From Pseudomonas sessilinigenes (lineage in GTDB: Bacteria; Pseudomonadota; Gammaproteobacteria; Pseudomonadales; Pseudomonadaceae): a stretch of DNA of 64,000 bases. The notes under the pieces are model-generated. The model had not been told where the DNA came from. It saw only the letters and a list, made by a program, of their open reading frames with translations, and did no database searches. The number at the start of each line of letters is the position of its first letter. Position 1 is the first letter of the stretch. Both the position numbers and the translations under genes were made by a program. The DNA lies in contig NZ_CP027706.1 in NCBI RefSeq assembly GCF_003850565.1, positions 6,014,001-6,078,000 on the forward strand, in the 5' to 3' direction. Shown piece by piece: positions 27,538 to 37,388 of this stretch.

Positions 27538-29745
27538 TCAGAACGCCGCCTTGGCGCTCAAGCGCAGGCTGCGCGGCTCGCCCCACAAGCCTTGGCTGTA
27601 GAAGCCGATCTGCTCGTAGTAGCGCTTGTCGAACAGGTTATCCAGGTTGGCACTGACCGACAGGTTGTCATTGACCTGGTAACGCGCCATCAGGCTGGTC
27701 AAGGCATAGGCGCCCTGCCCCACATCGGTCAGCCCCCCGGGGCTGGGTACCCGGTTGCGCGAGGTCCGGCTGTTCCAGGTAGTGCCACCGCCCAGGGTCA
27801 GTCGGTCCAGCACACCCGAGAGCCGATAGGTGGTGAACAGCTTGAACTGGGTCCTGGGAAACTCAGTGTTGATCGCCCGGCCATCGCCATTGCGCGCAAT
27901 GAAGTGGGTATAGCTGGCGGACAGGTTCCAGTCGTCGCTCAGTTGGCCGCTCAGGTCCAGGTCGAATCCGTCGACCCGCGCCCCGGTGCCTGCCTTGTAC
28001 GCCTGCTCGTTGGGTCGACCTTGCACGTTCACCCCGGGGATGGCCTCGGCGAGCCCCTCCTGCTGGGTACGGTAGACCGCCAGCGCGGCATTGAGCCGCC
28101 CCTCCAGGTAGGCCGCCTTGAGTCCCACTTCGTAGCTGTCGCCAGTCACTGGGTCGAGGATGCTGCCATTGGCCGTACGCGCGTTCTGCTGGTTGAAGAT
28201 GCTGGTGTAGCTGGCGTAGGCGCTGTAGGTCGAATCGATGTCGTAGATCAACCCGGCATAGGGCGTGACTTCATTCTTGTAGCGGTACTGGCGCTGGGCG
28301 CCGTAGTAGTTCTGGTCGATCCGCCAGTCGCTGATCCGCGCGCCGAGGATCAAGTGCAACGGGTCGGCCAGGGACAGCCGGGTGACCAGGTAGCCGCCCG
28401 TCTGTCGGGTATGGGTGGCATCGCCAGAGGACCGGGTGCGTGACCACACCGGCTCGGGAATACGCCCGTTGCGCCAGTCGGTGAAGCTGCCGATCGCCGG
28501 AGTTTTGCCAGCGGGCTGGAACTGGTCGATGTTCAGGTCGTCGTCGATGCTCATCCAGCCCAGGCCCAGTTCATGCTCGCGCCCCAGTAACTGGAACGGG
28601 CCGCTGGCCGTCAGGTGCCAGGTATCGCGGCTGCGCTCGCCATCGTAATTGAGGAAGTTGACCTTCATGCCCAAGCCGGTGGCACGGTCCGGATAGCCCC
28701 CGCGAAACAGCGAGTGCATGCCGTAGTTGCCCTCGTAGCGGCTGTAGGCCGTACGCAGCTTCCAGTCGTTGTCCAGGGTGTGTTCCAGGTCGACGAAGGC
28801 CGTGGTGGACTCACTGCCGGTACGGCTCCAGCGGGTATTGTTGGCGGTCGAGCGGCCGAAATCGGTGCGCGAGCCATCGCTGTAGAACAACGGAAAACCG
28901 CTGCCCATGCCCCGCACACGGTTGCGCTGGTACTCCAGGCTGGTGGTCAACCGGGTGCTGGGGGTCAGCTCGGCGCTGACGACCCCATAGAGCGTGCGTG
29001 AGTCATTTTCCAGAAAGCGGGTGTAGCTGTCTTTTTCCGAATAGGCCGCCACCACCCGCGCCGCCACTCTGCCGTCCGCCGCCAAGGGTAGCGACAGGTC
29101 GAAGTCGCCACGTCGCTCGCCCCAGCGTCCGGCCCCCGCTGAGCCGCTGATGGCGAAATCCGCCAGCGGCTTTTTGCGCACGAAATTCACCGCCGCCGAG
29201 GGATTGCCGGCGCCGGTCAGCAACCCCGTGGAACCACGCACGATTTCCACCCGATCGTAGATGGCCGAGTCCATGTCGGTGGCGCCGAAGTTCCACAGGT
29301 TGTTGATGGGCGATGCCAGGCCATCGAACTGGAAGTTGTCGATGGCGAAACCTCGTGCGGAGAACGCCAGGCGATTGCTGTCGCTGCGGGTATAGGAAAT
29401 CCCCGGGGCGCTGGCCAGGATCTCGGCGGTGGTGGCCAGGCCCTGGTCTTCGATGCGTTGGCGGGTGACGACGCTGACCGATTGCGGGGTCTCGCGGATC
29501 GACAGCGGCAGGCCGATGGCCGTGGACATGGCACCGGTGGTGTAGCTGCCAGAGTCTTCGGTGGTCTCGCCCAGCGCCTGCTCGCCCTGCACTTTCAGGG
29601 TGGGTAGCACCAATGAGGCGTTCGGCCTGGAACGGCTGTCGGGTTCTTCAGCCGAAGCCGAAAGGGACACCAGCAAGCCACCGAACACGGCGACGGGCAG
29701 GCAATGGGCACGACGCGGGAACGCGCGGGAGTCTGGGCAATACAT
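27538..29745 (-). CDS. TonB-dependent siderophore receptor (FhuE-like)
   Basis: 735 residues: a long signal peptide region, a TonB box-like segment, a plug domain (ETPQSVSVVTRQRIEDQG, DRVEIVRGSTGLLTGAGNPS) and a 22-strand barrel ending in LRLSAKAAF with the terminal Phe. The plug resembles hydroxamate or coprogen receptors such as FhuE. There is no N-terminal signalling domain, so control by a sigma/anti-sigma pair is unlikely; an AraC regulator lies immediately upstream on the same strand. The receptor would bring a ferric siderophore across the outer membrane. Confidence 0.9.
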   Translation of the reverse strand: MYCPDSRAFPRRAHCLPVAVFGGLLVSLSASAEEPDSRSRPNASLVLPTLKVQGEQALGETTEDSGSYTTGAMSTAIGLPLSIRETPQSVSVVTRQRIEDQGLATTAEILASAPGISYTRSDSNRLAFSARGFAIDNFQFDGLASPINNLWNFGATDMDSAIYDRVEIVRGSTGLLTGAGNPSAAVNFVRKKPLADFAISGSAGAGRWGERRGDFDLSLPLAADGRVAARVVAAYSEKDSYTRFLENDSRTLYGVVSAELTPSTRLTTSLEYQRNRVRGMGSGFPLFYSDGSRTDFGRSTANNTRWSRTGSESTTAFVDLEHTLDNDWKLRTAYSRYEGNYGMHSLFRGGYPDRATGLGMKVNFLNYDGERSRDTWHLTASGPFQLLGREHELGLGWMSIDDDLNIDQFQPAGKTPAIGSFTDWRNGRIPEPVWSRTRSSGDATHTRQTGGYLVTRLSLADPLHLILGARISDWRIDQNYYGAQRQYRYKNEVTPYAGLIYDIDSTYSAYASYTSIFNQQNARTANGSILDPVTGDSYEVGLKAAYLEGRLNAALAVYRTQQEGLAEAIPGVNVQGRPNEQAYKAGTGARVDGFDLDLSGQLSDDWNLSASYTHFIARNGDGRAINTEFPRTQFKLFTTYRLSGVLDRLTLGGGTTWNSRTSRNRVPSPGGLTDVGQGAYALTSLMARYQVNDNLSVSANLDNLFDKRYYEQIGFYSQGLWGEPRSLRLSAKAAF

Positions 29746-29753
29746 AGGAATGG

Positions 29754-29823
29754 TTATCCGATGAATACTATTGTCGGATGCGCATTATTCACATCCGTAC
29801 CCTACCCAGGTTTTGCCGGATGC
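29754..29823. promoter_or_regulatory. three direct repeats before the siderophore receptor gene
   Basis: TTATCCGATGA (29754), TTGTCGGATGC (29771) and TTGCCGGATGC (29813) occur in the same orientation between the receptor start and the AraC gene end. The last two differ at one base and are 42 bp apart. Such direct repeats suit an AraC-type activator. An AT-rich stretch around 29780-29792 also resembles half a Fur box. Confidence 0.45.
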
Positions 29824-29886
29824 CGAGGATGTTATGGGCGATGCCGGTTCCGACGCGAACCCGCGGCGCCAAGCCGTCGCTGGCGT

Positions 29887-30837
29887 TCAACCGCAACTGC
29901 CGGGGGCTATGCCGAAGCGCTGGCGAAAGGCCGTGGTGAAATTGCTGGCATGGCGATAACCCACGAAATGGGCGGCCTGCTGCACCGACCAGCCTTGCTG
30001 CAGCTGCGCATAGGCCACATCCAGGCGGCGCCCACGCAGGTACCCGAACACCGTTTGCCCATAGGCCGCTCGGAACTTGCTGCGCAGCGAGCTGCTGCTC
30101 ATGCACGCCAGCTGAGCCAACTCAGTGAGCGAGTGTTCCTCGCCGGGAGCCTGGTACAGGCGCTCGCGAACCCGCTCCAGCAGTTGTCGGTCGCGGGGGG
30201 TCAAGGCGCCGCCCTGGGTCTCTCCTGCCGACAACCCGGCCAGGGTATGGGCCAGCAGTTGCAGGGCCACCCCCTGGCATAGCAGTTGTTGCAGGCTGCC
30301 ATGCCAACGACCGTTGCCAAGGTCGTCGATGGCCTGGCGCACATGCAACGGCAGCGAGTGACAGGTCATCTGCGACCCACCGCGCCGCAAAGCGTCATGC
30401 AGCCGCTGGGCCAATTGCGCATCAGGCAGGTCTTCGGGGCTGTTGAGTGCAAGGTTCAGCCCGCGCAACCGGGGACCGGCAAAATGCAGCGCCGACAGTG
30501 GCCGGTCGTCGGCACACAGGGTCGCGATGCAGTGGCCGGGTAACAGCGCCTGCTCCCGAGTGAAGCTCAGCGCGGCACGCCCTTCGAGCACCAGTGCCAG
30601 GCTCAGGCATGGCATGCGCAGCGAGTCGACCCGGTAGCTGTGGAACGGCAGCACGTCGGAATTCACCAGCACCAGCCCGCCAGGCAGGCGGTGTTCAGTG
30701 ATAAGCCCTTGCATCAGGCAGATATCGTCGTGCTCGACGCTTAGCCCAGGCAGGCTGTAGTGCACGGCATGGCGTTCGCCGAGCTGGCGGAAGTCGCGCA
30801 GGAAGTAGCGCTGGTCCAGGTGGGATGGTGGGTGCAA
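29887..30837 (-). CDS. AraC-family regulator (PchR-like)
   Basis: 316 residues with an AraC double helix-turn-helix at the C-terminus (LTELAQLACMSSSSLRSKFR and VQQAAHFVGYRHASNFTTAF). The N-terminal part matches the PchR/YbtA/AlcR type that senses a ferric siderophore. No ATG fits; the start is probably TTG at 30837. It stands upstream of the receptor gene on the same strand, with a Fur-like box 35-56 bases ahead. By family it would activate the receptor when the cognate siderophore is present. Confidence 0.82.
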   Translation of the reverse strand: MHPPSHLDQRYFLRDFRQLGERHAVHYSLPGLSVEHDDICLMQGLITEHRLPGGLVLVNSDVLPFHSYRVDSLRMPCLSLALVLEGRAALSFTREQALLPGHCIATLCADDRPLSALHFAGPRLRGLNLALNSPEDLPDAQLAQRLHDALRRGGSQMTCHSLPLHVRQAIDDLGNGRWHGSLQQLLCQGVALQLLAHTLAGLSAGETQGGALTPRDRQLLERVRERLYQAPGEEHSLTELAQLACMSSSSLRSKFRAAYGQTVFGYLRGRRLDVAYAQLQQGWSVQQAAHFVGYRHASNFTTAFRQRFGIAPGSCG

Positions 30838-30871
30838 GGCCGGCGCTCGCAGAGGAAAATTCGGACACCGA

Positions 30872-30893
30872 TATTAGCATTAATTCTCATTTA
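30872..30893 (-). promoter_or_regulatory. Fur-box-like site between the AraC regulator and poxB
   Basis: On the minus strand TAAATGAGAATTAATGCTAA matches the GATAAT-repeat form of a Fur box (AATGAGAATTAATG). It fits iron repression of the AraC gene. It also lies 84 bases upstream of poxB. Confidence 0.6.
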
Positions 30894-30976
30894 CATAAGT
30901 TTCATGGAATCATCCGCCCTCACCCACTGTCCCCTGCTGATCACACTGTTTTCCCATCCGACGGCAGGAGCACGCC

Positions 30977-32746
30977 ATGGCGAACATCAGCATTGCCCGA
31001 CAACTGGCACAGACCCTCGAACAAGCCGGGGTCAAGCGCATCTGGGGGCTGACCGGCGACAGCCTCAACGGCCTCACCGATGCCCTGCACAGCATGCAGA
31101 GCATCCAATGGATGCACGTGCGCCATGAGGAAGTGGCGGCCTTCGCCGCTGGCGCCGAAGCGGCCATCACCGGACAGCTGGCGGTGTGCGCCGGCAGTTG
31201 CGGCCCGGGCAACCTGCACTTGATCAACGGCCTGTTCGACTGCCACCGCAGCCGGGTGCCGGTGCTGGCCATCGCCGCACAGATTCCGTCCTCGGAGATC
31301 GGCCTGGATTACTTCCAGGAAACCCACCCCCAGGAACTGTTCAAGGAATGCAGCCACTTCGTCGAACTGGTGAGCCATCCGGCGCAGATGCCCGAGGTGC
31401 TGCACCGGGCCATGCGCAGTGCGATCCTCCAGCGCGGCGTGGCGGTGGTGGTGATCCCCGGGGACGTGGCCTTGCAGCAGGTGCCGGCGGCCGGCAAGCC
31501 ATGGCCACCGTTACACGCCCCACGCACCCTGCCGGCGCCCCACGACCTGGACCGCCTGGTGGAACTGCTCAGCCACAGCCAGGCCGTGACGCTCCTGTGC
31601 GGCAGCGGTTGTGCCGGGGCCCATGACCAGGTCGTGGCCCTGGCCGATGCCTTGGGCGCGCCGGTGGTGCACGCCCTGCGCGGCAAGGAACATGTGGAAT
31701 GGGACAATCCCTTCGATGTCGGCATGACCGGCTTGATCGGCTTCAGTTCCGGTTATCACGCCATGCTCAACTGCGACACCCTGGTACTGCTGGGCACCGA
31801 TTTCCCCTATCGCCAGTTCTATCCGACGGACGCTTGCGTGATCCAGATCGACCGCGATCCACAGGCACTGGGCCGGCGGGTGCCCCTGGACCTGGGCGTG
31901 GTCGGTGACGTCCGCGAGACTCTCGCGGCCTTGCTGCCACGCCTGCCCTACCAGGGCAATCGGCGTTTCCTGGAAACCTCCCTGGAGCACTACGCCAAGG
32001 CTCGCCAGGGCCTGGACGACCTGGCCCGCCCCGACGCGCCGGGACGGCCGGTGCACCCGCAGTACCTCACCCACTTGGTCAGCGAACTGGCGGACGCCGA
32101 CGCCATCTTCACCGCCGATGTCGGCACGCCCACGGTATGGGCCGCGCGCTACCTGAAGATGAACGGCCAGCGACGCCTTTTGGGATCGTTCAATCACGGT
32201 TCCATGGCCAACGCCATGCCCCAGGCCATCGGCGCCCAGGCCGCCTGCCCCGCGCGCCAGGTGATCGCCCTGGCCGGCGACGGTGGTTTCAGCATGCTGA
32301 TGGGGGACTTCATCTCCCTGGCCCAGCTGAAGCTGCCGGTGAAGATCATCGTCTACGACAATGCCTCGCTGGGTTTCGTCGCCATGGAAATGAAATCCGC
32401 CGGCTACCTGGACACCGGCACCGACCTGCACAACCCGGACTTCGCCGCCATGGCCAACGCCATGGGCATCCTCGGCCTGCGGGTCGAGGACTCCGAAGGC
32501 CTGGAAGGCGCCCTGCGCACCGCCCTGGCCCACGACGGCCCGGTGCTGGTGGACGTGATCACCGCCACCCAGGAACTGGCCATTCCGCCGACGATCAAGC
32601 TGGAGCAGGCCAAGGGTATGAGCCTGTACATGCTCAAGGCGGTGATGAGCGGCCGCGGCGACGAGGTGGTGGAACTGGCCCGGACCAACTGGCCCAAGGG
32701 CGGCTGGCTCAGCCGCAAGCTGGGCCTGGACGGGTCCAGCCAATAG
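30977..32746 (+). CDS. poxB: pyruvate dehydrogenase (quinone), thiamine diphosphate enzyme
   Basis: 589 residues with the three domains of PoxB. The N-terminal TPP domain has the catalytic Glu in [13 protein letters not shown], the FAD domain is in the middle, and the C-terminal TPP domain has the [12 protein letters not shown] motif ending with Asn in [11 protein letters not shown]. The tail [13 protein letters not shown] resembles the membrane-binding helix of E. coli PoxB. It oxidises pyruvate to acetate and CO2 and passes electrons to ubiquinone at the inner membrane. ATG at 30977 follows CAGGAG. The EFNHG-like and [10 protein letters not shown] segments favour PoxB over acetolactate synthase. 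Confidence 0.9.
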   Translation: MANISIARQLAQTLEQAGVKRIWGLTGDSLNGLTDALHSMQSIQWMHVRHEEVAAFAAGAEAAITGQLAVCAGSCGPGNLHLINGLFDCHRSRVPVLAIAAQIPSSEIGLDYFQETHPQELFKECSHFVELVSHPAQMPEVLHRAMRSAILQRGVAVVVIPGDVALQQVPAAGKPWPPLHAPRTLPAPHDLDRLVELLSHSQAVTLLCGSGCAGAHDQVVALADALGAPVVHALRGKEHVEWDNPFDVGMTGLIGFSSGYHAMLNCDTLVLLGTDFPYRQFYPTDACVIQIDRDPQALGRRVPLDLGVVGDVRETLAALLPRLPYQGNRRFLETSLEHYAKARQGLDDLARPDAPGRPVHPQYLTHLVSELADADAIFTADVGTPTVWAARYLKMNGQRRLLGSFNHGSMANAMPQAIGAQAACPARQVIALAGDGGFSMLMGDFISLAQLKLPVKIIVYDNASLGFVAMEMKSAGYLDTGTDLHNPDFAAMANAMGILGLRVEDSEGLEGALRTALAHDGPVLVDVITATQELAIPPTIKLEQAKGMSLYMLKAVMSGRGDEVVELARTNWPKGGWLSRKLGLDGSSQ

Positions 32747-32859
32747 CGGACCTAAAGACTTCGTAAAAAATGCCGCACCCTGGCTGCCAGCCGGCCGTGA
32801 ATACGCTTGAATGGAAGCTGAGCCGGGCCGCTGGCGCCTGGTCTTTCCTGGAGAAGCCC

Positions 32860-33309
32860 ATGGGTAACTTGGCCATGCACCTGCAGGAGGAGGACATCCT
32901 CCTCGCCGTCAATCCGTCGAACAAGCATCGGTTGTTCCAGCAGATCGGCCAGCATATGCAACATACCTGGCAGTTGCCGGGCGACTGGGTGGCCGCAAGC
33001 CTGGCCCGTCGCGAGGAGGCCGGCAGTACCGCCATCGGCGCGGGCGTGGCCCTGCCCCATGCGCGGCTGGAGGAACTGGACGCGATCCACGTCCTGTATC
33101 TGCGCCCCCAGGCGCCCATGGCCTTTGCCGCCCCCGACCAGCAGCCGGTGCGCGACATCCTGGTGCTGCTGGTACCGGCCCCTGCCGAGCAGTCGCACCT
33201 GGACCTCTTGGCCGAAACCGCCCGGCTGTTCGCCGACCAGCGCTTCCGGCAGGCCCTGCACGACTGCCGTGAGGCGCGCCAGGTCAAGCAGTTGTTCGAC
33301 CGCTGGTAG
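32860..33309 (+). CDS. PTS EIIA type-2 (PtsN-like) domain protein
   Basis: 149 residues forming one EIIA/PtsN-like domain, with the phosphorylatable His67 in GVALPHARL. There is no adjacent EIIB, EIIC, HPr or EI gene. Such stand-alone proteins have regulatory roles; this one follows poxB by 113 bases on the same strand. ATG at 32860 was chosen because GGAGAA precedes it and the domain begins directly; the frame opens 90 bases earlier without family-like sequence. The canonical PtsN of Pseudomonas is next to rpoN, so this is probably a paralogue. Confidence 0.82.
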   Translation: MGNLAMHLQEEDILLAVNPSNKHRLFQQIGQHMQHTWQLPGDWVAASLARREEAGSTAIGAGVALPHARLEELDAIHVLYLRPQAPMAFAAPDQQPVRDILVLLVPAPAEQSHLDLLAETARLFADQRFRQALHDCREARQVKQLFDRW

Positions 33310-33312
33310 CCT

Positions 33313-33332
33313 GCCGGGCGCTAAGGCCCGGC
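33313..33332. terminator. hairpin between convergent EIIA-like and Mop genes
   Basis: GCCGGGC and GCCCGGC form a perfect 7-bp stem with a 6-base loop, 4 bases after the EIIA-like stop and 20 bases from the Mop stop. It lacks a T-run but suits a shared end for both genes. Confidence 0.5.
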
Positions 33333-33351
33333 GAGCCTACCGATGGGTGTT

Positions 33352-33780
33352 TCAGGCCGGTACGCCGAGAATGATGTGCGAGGCCTTGATCACCGCAGTG
33401 GCGCTGGCGCCCGGGGCCAGGCCCAGTTCGTCCACGGCATCGCGGGTGACGATGGAGTAGACGCGGCTGCCACCACTGAGCTCGAGCACTACCTCGGCAT
33501 TCACCGCACCGTCGGTGACGCTGATCACCCGGCCTTGCAGGCAGTTACGGGCCGACAGGCGAATGCCTTCGGCGTCGGTCATCAGCATCACCCACGGCGC
33601 CTTGACCAGGGCCAGGGCCTCGGTGCCCGGGGCGATCCCAAGGCTGCGCAGGCTTTGCAGGGTCACCACCGCCACCAGTTGCTCGCCGCCTTCGAGCGAC
33701 AGCACCACCTCGGCATTCACCGACCCCTCTTCGACCTGGCTGACCCGGCCTTTGAACACGTTGCGCGCACTGACTTTCAT
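33352..33780 (-). CDS. molybdate-binding Mop/TOBE protein
   Basis: 142 residues made of two Mop domains in tandem (about 2-67 and 74-140), each with the SARN..GRV..V..G.VNAEVVL pattern. By family it is a cytosolic molbindin that stores or buffers molybdate. ATG at 33780 follows AAGGAAAG. The longer open frame to 34104 overlaps the neighbouring monooxygenase gene and has no family resemblance. No modABC genes lie beside it. Confidence 0.88.
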   Translation of the reverse strand: MKVSARNVFKGRVSQVEEGSVNAEVVLSLEGGEQLVAVVTLQSLRSLGIAPGTEALALVKAPWVMLMTDAEGIRLSARNCLQGRVISVTDGAVNAEVVLELSGGSRVYSIVTRDAVDELGLAPGASATAVIKASHIILGVPA

Positions 33781-33913
33781 CGAGACTTTCCTTGCTTGAT
33801 TTCCAGGGTGGGTATTGGCCAGGAATGATCCGCGGCCCGTTGTGTAGAAACAACCATAGCGCGCTGTCATCCGGACCGTACCCCGCTTACCTGCCTGGCT
33901 TACCTGCCTGGCT

Positions 33914-35224
33914 TCAGCCTTGCTCCTGCAAGTGTTCCATGAAGGTGCTGGCGCTATAGCGCTCGCGGAACAGCCCGGCCTGGACCAGCAGCGGTACGAC
34001 TTGCTCAAGGAAGATGTGCATCGAGCGGATCGAGCCGCCCGGGGCGGCGATGAAACCGTCCATGGCGCCGGCCTCGGCCCAGTCGGCGATCTGTTCGAAG
34101 GCATCCTCGGCGGTGCCGATCACTTGCCAGTGGGCTGCGGAAATCACCTCCGGACGCAGCAACAGCTCGTCCAGGCGCAAGGTCTCGCGCTCGATCAAGC
34201 GCCGCAGCAGGTTGGTATGGGTACGACTGCCGGGGTTGGACGACGGCGGCGGCAGGTCCGCCGCGCTCACCAGGCGATCCAGTGGCCAGTCGCTGAGGTC
34301 CAGGCCGATGGTCTGCTTGATGGAGGCGAACTTGCGGCTGTTGTCCGGGTTGCCGTGGGTCTGCATGAACAGCTGGCGCGCCTCTTCTCGGGTCGGCGCC
34401 AGGTACAGGCTCAGGCCCGGCAGCAAGCGGATATCGCGCGGGTCCCGGCCATGGCTCAACGCCCGTCGGGACAGGTCGTGGCGCAGTTCCAGGGCGGCCT
34501 CCTTGTCCGGGGTCGGGGCGAACACCAGGTCGGCCACCGAAGCGGCGAAATCACGGCCGGTGTCCGAGGCGCCAGCCTGTACCAGGGGGATTCGCGGCCC
34601 GGGATAGGCCGGCAGGTTCAGCGGGCCACGCACTTTGAAATGCGCCCCCTCATGCTCCACCGGATGTACCTGGGAGCGATCGGCGTAGCGACCGTTCTCG
34701 CGGTCGATCAACAGCGCAGCGGACGGGTAGCTGGCCCAGAGCTCATGCACCAGGCTGGTGAACTCCGCGGCCCGGGCGTAACGCTCGTCAGCACCGGGCA
34801 TGGCCTCCAGGCCGAAGTTCTCGTGGCCTTGCAGCGCGGTGACGATGTTCCAGCCCGCGCGGCCATTGCTCACCCAGTGCAGCGATTGCAACTGGCGCGC
34901 CACCACGTAGGGCGGGAAAAAGGTAGTGGACACCGTGGAGACCAGGCCGATATGCCGGGTCTCCCGGGCCACTGCCGCCAGCAGCACCGTGGGGTCGAGG
35001 CTGGCGAAACCCGAGCCGCTTTCCAGGCCGTCCATGTTCAGGTAGCTGACGTCCGGGCGAAACACGAAATCCAGGTGGGCGGCCTCCGAGCGCTTGGCGA
35101 TGTCCACGGCGAAATCGCTGCTGTAGATGCCCTCGATGTTGCTGTCCGGCTGGCGCCAGGCATCGCCGCTGAGCCAGGTGGGCGCCAGGGACATGCCGAT
35201 GTGCAGGCGTTTGCGGTTACTCAT
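33914..35224 (-). CDS. LLM-class flavin-dependent monooxygenase (NtaA/SnaA/DszA type)
   Basis: 436 residues of the FMNH2-dependent luciferase-like family, NtaA/SnaA/DszA branch: HIGMSLAPTWLSGDAWR start, HIGLVSTVSTTFFPPYVVARQ and GRAGWNIVTA motifs. Relatives oxidise chelators such as nitrilotriacetate and EDTA, sulfur compounds, and siderophore-like amines, using FMNH2 from a separate reductase; none is encoded in this window. It lies 64 bases downstream of a TonB receptor gene on the same strand, so substrate uptake and oxidation are probably co-expressed. Confidence 0.88.
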   Translation of the reverse strand: MSNRKRLHIGMSLAPTWLSGDAWRQPDSNIEGIYSSDFAVDIAKRSEAAHLDFVFRPDVSYLNMDGLESGSGFASLDPTVLLAAVARETRHIGLVSTVSTTFFPPYVVARQLQSLHWVSNGRAGWNIVTALQGHENFGLEAMPGADERYARAAEFTSLVHELWASYPSAALLIDRENGRYADRSQVHPVEHEGAHFKVRGPLNLPAYPGPRIPLVQAGASDTGRDFAASVADLVFAPTPDKEAALELRHDLSRRALSHGRDPRDIRLLPGLSLYLAPTREEARQLFMQTHGNPDNSRKFASIKQTIGLDLSDWPLDRLVSAADLPPPSSNPGSRTHTNLLRRLIERETLRLDELLLRPEVISAAHWQVIGTAEDAFEQIADWAEAGAMDGFIAAPGGSIRSMHIFLEQVVPLLVQAGLFRERYSASTFMEHLQEQG

Positions 35225-35288
35225 CTGTTGTCAATCTCCTGTAGGGGAATGAGGCCGGCGGCCCTGGCAGGCGCCGCCGGGGGCCGGG

Positions 35289-37373
35289 TCAGAAAGCGCC
35301 CTTGATACCGATACCGAGGGTGCGTGGTTGGGTCATGCTGGCTTCGGTGCCGCCGATGCCGCGGTTCTCTTGCATGTAGGTCGGGGAACGGTCGTCGAAC
35401 ACATTCTTGACGTAGCCGTAGAGCTGGACCTGATCGTTGAAGCGATAGCTCATGCGGGCGTCGGTGAGGGTGTAGGGCTTGACCGAGTAGCTGGAGGTGT
35501 TGGCCACGTCGGAGTAGTAGCCGTCCAGGTAGCGCACCTGGGCATTGAGGTTCAGGCGCTCGGTGATGTCCCAGCTGGGACCGAAGCTCAGGGTGTAGCC
35601 CGGCGAGCGGGCGAACTCGTTGTGGGCGTAACCGGCGTTGCTGGAGATCTTGTCGATGCGGGTGCGCAAGGTACCGGCACTGGCCTTGAGCCGCAGGTTG
35701 TCCAGCAGGCGGTAGTCGAAGTCCAGTTCCAGGCCGTAGGCATGGGCCTTCTCGGCGTTGATGGTGTAGGACTGCGCCACGCCCGGGGAGATCACCACCG
35801 GGATGTTGTACTGGGCATCCTTGAAATCCATGTAGAACAGGTTGGTGTTGATCAGCAGCCGGTCGTCCAGCAGGCTGGCTCGGCTGAACAGCTCATAGTT
35901 CCAGATCGACTCTTCCTTGAAGTACGCCCATTGCCGGGTACTCAGGTTCAGCGACACGCCGCCGGGGTTGTAGCCACGGCTGACCATGGCGCCCACGGTC
36001 CACTGCGCGGTGGCGGCGTAGGCCAGGGACACCTTGGGCAGCAGCGCCGAGAAGGTCTTGTCATAGTTCAGCGCCCGTGGCGCCAGCACCGAATTGCCGT
36101 CGCGCTCGACATGGTCCTGCTGGTAGCGCAGGCCGGTGCTCAGGGTCCACAAATCGCTCAGGCGGTAATGCAGCTCGCCGAAGATCCCGAGGTTGGTCTT
36201 GGTGTCATCGAAGATCGAGCGGCCACGCAGGTTCAGGCTTTCATCGGTGCGGGTGCGAGCGTAGTAGACACCTCCCATGCCGCTGAACACGTCCTGTTGC
36301 TCGCCGAAGCTCAGGCGGGTTTCGTTGGAGCCGTTCCTCTGGCGGATATCCGCATCGCCCTCGCCTGCCGCCCCGGTCACCCGGTGCACCGACGACAGCG
36401 AATACTGCGCCTGGTTGTGCAGCTTGAGGCCGCCGCCCAGCTCATAGGACACATCGAGGATGCTGGTGTTGGTGTCCTGTTCCCAGGACGGCATGGTGGT
36501 GGAGCGGTGGTTGAGCTTGTGGAACGGCGCGGTGGCCGCTTCCTGGGTCGGTCGGTTGCTGTCGGTGTGGGAGAAGGTGAACTTGCTTTCCAGGCCGGGG
36601 ATATCCGTGGGCAACCACAACAGCTTGGCCCGGGCATTGAGGTTACGAAAATCCTGGTCGGTCTTGCTGCCCTGGAAACGCGGGTTGTCGTAGTCGATGA
36701 AGGTATCGCGAGCCGAGTAGTCCACCGCCAGGCGCCCGGCGAAATCCTCGGCCAATGGCCCGGACACCGCCACCGAGCTGCGACGCGAATGGTAGCTGCC
36801 GATCTCGGCCTGGTAGGCCGCCTCGGGGACGAAGGTCGGGTCCTTGGTGTTGACGATGATCGCCCCGGCGATGGCGTTGGCGCCCTGGGAAGTGGTCTGC
36901 GGCCCACGGAAAACTTCGATGCTGTCCACGTCCCAGACCGACGTCGCACCGAAGAACATCTCGTTGTAGTTCAGGTAGTGGCCATCGAGGTTGATGGTGG
37001 CCCGCGGCACGGTACCGCCCCAGAACACGTTCTGCCCGTTGTTCGGGCCCTGGGTGTCCTGGCCACGAATGACCGGCGCACCCACCGAGTCGGTGTAGAT
37101 CACGTTGGGCGTGCCGTTGATCACCTCTGCCACCGACGCATCGCCGGTCTTGCTGCGCTCGATATCTCGGTCGGTGATCACCGAGACCGACGACGCGGTG
37201 TTCTTCAAGTCCCGCTCGAGTTTTTCCCCCGTGACCACCAGCGACTCCAGGGCCAGGCTGCCCTTCTGTTCGCCCTTGGCCTCTGTCTCGGCCAGCGCCG
37301 AGGGCGCCGCCAGCAGGCTCGACAGGGTGAGAACGCCAATACCGTGACTCAATGTGCGATGCGTAAGGGCCAT
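35289..37373 (-). CDS. TonB-dependent receptor of the IclR-linked iron-chelate locus
   Basis: 694 residues: signal peptide ending ALAE, plug domain (SVSVITDRDIERS, DSIEVFRGPQTTSQGANAIAGAI) and beta-barrel ending in terminal Phe (GIGIKGAF). No signalling domain is seen. ATG at 37373 follows GGGAGG 5 bases upstream, better than TTG at 37376. A Fur-like box at 37389-37408 and a 31-bp palindromic operator at 37447-37477 lie upstream, between it and the divergent IclR gene. It is followed by the flavin monooxygenase. The ABC importer on the other side of IclR supplies the inner membrane step, so the ligand is likely a ferric or other metal chelate. Confidence 0.9.
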   Translation of the reverse strand: MALTHRTLSHGIGVLTLSSLLAAPSALAETEAKGEQKGSLALESLVVTGEKLERDLKNTASSVSVITDRDIERSKTGDASVAEVINGTPNVIYTDSVGAPVIRGQDTQGPNNGQNVFWGGTVPRATINLDGHYLNYNEMFFGATSVWDVDSIEVFRGPQTTSQGANAIAGAIIVNTKDPTFVPEAAYQAEIGSYHSRRSSVAVSGPLAEDFAGRLAVDYSARDTFIDYDNPRFQGSKTDQDFRNLNARAKLLWLPTDIPGLESKFTFSHTDSNRPTQEAATAPFHKLNHRSTTMPSWEQDTNTSILDVSYELGGGLKLHNQAQYSLSSVHRVTGAAGEGDADIRQRNGSNETRLSFGEQQDVFSGMGGVYYARTRTDESLNLRGRSIFDDTKTNLGIFGELHYRLSDLWTLSTGLRYQQDHVERDGNSVLAPRALNYDKTFSALLPKVSLAYAATAQWTVGAMVSRGYNPGGVSLNLSTRQWAYFKEESIWNYELFSRASLLDDRLLINTNLFYMDFKDAQYNIPVVISPGVAQSYTINAEKAHAYGLELDFDYRLLDNLRLKASAGTLRTRIDKISSNAGYAHNEFARSPGYTLSFGPSWDITERLNLNAQVRYLDGYYSDVANTSSYSVKPYTLTDARMSYRFNDQVQLYGYVKNVFDDRSPTYMQENRGIGGTEASMTQPRTLGIGIKGAF

Positions 37374-37388
37374 CAAGGCCTCCCTCCA

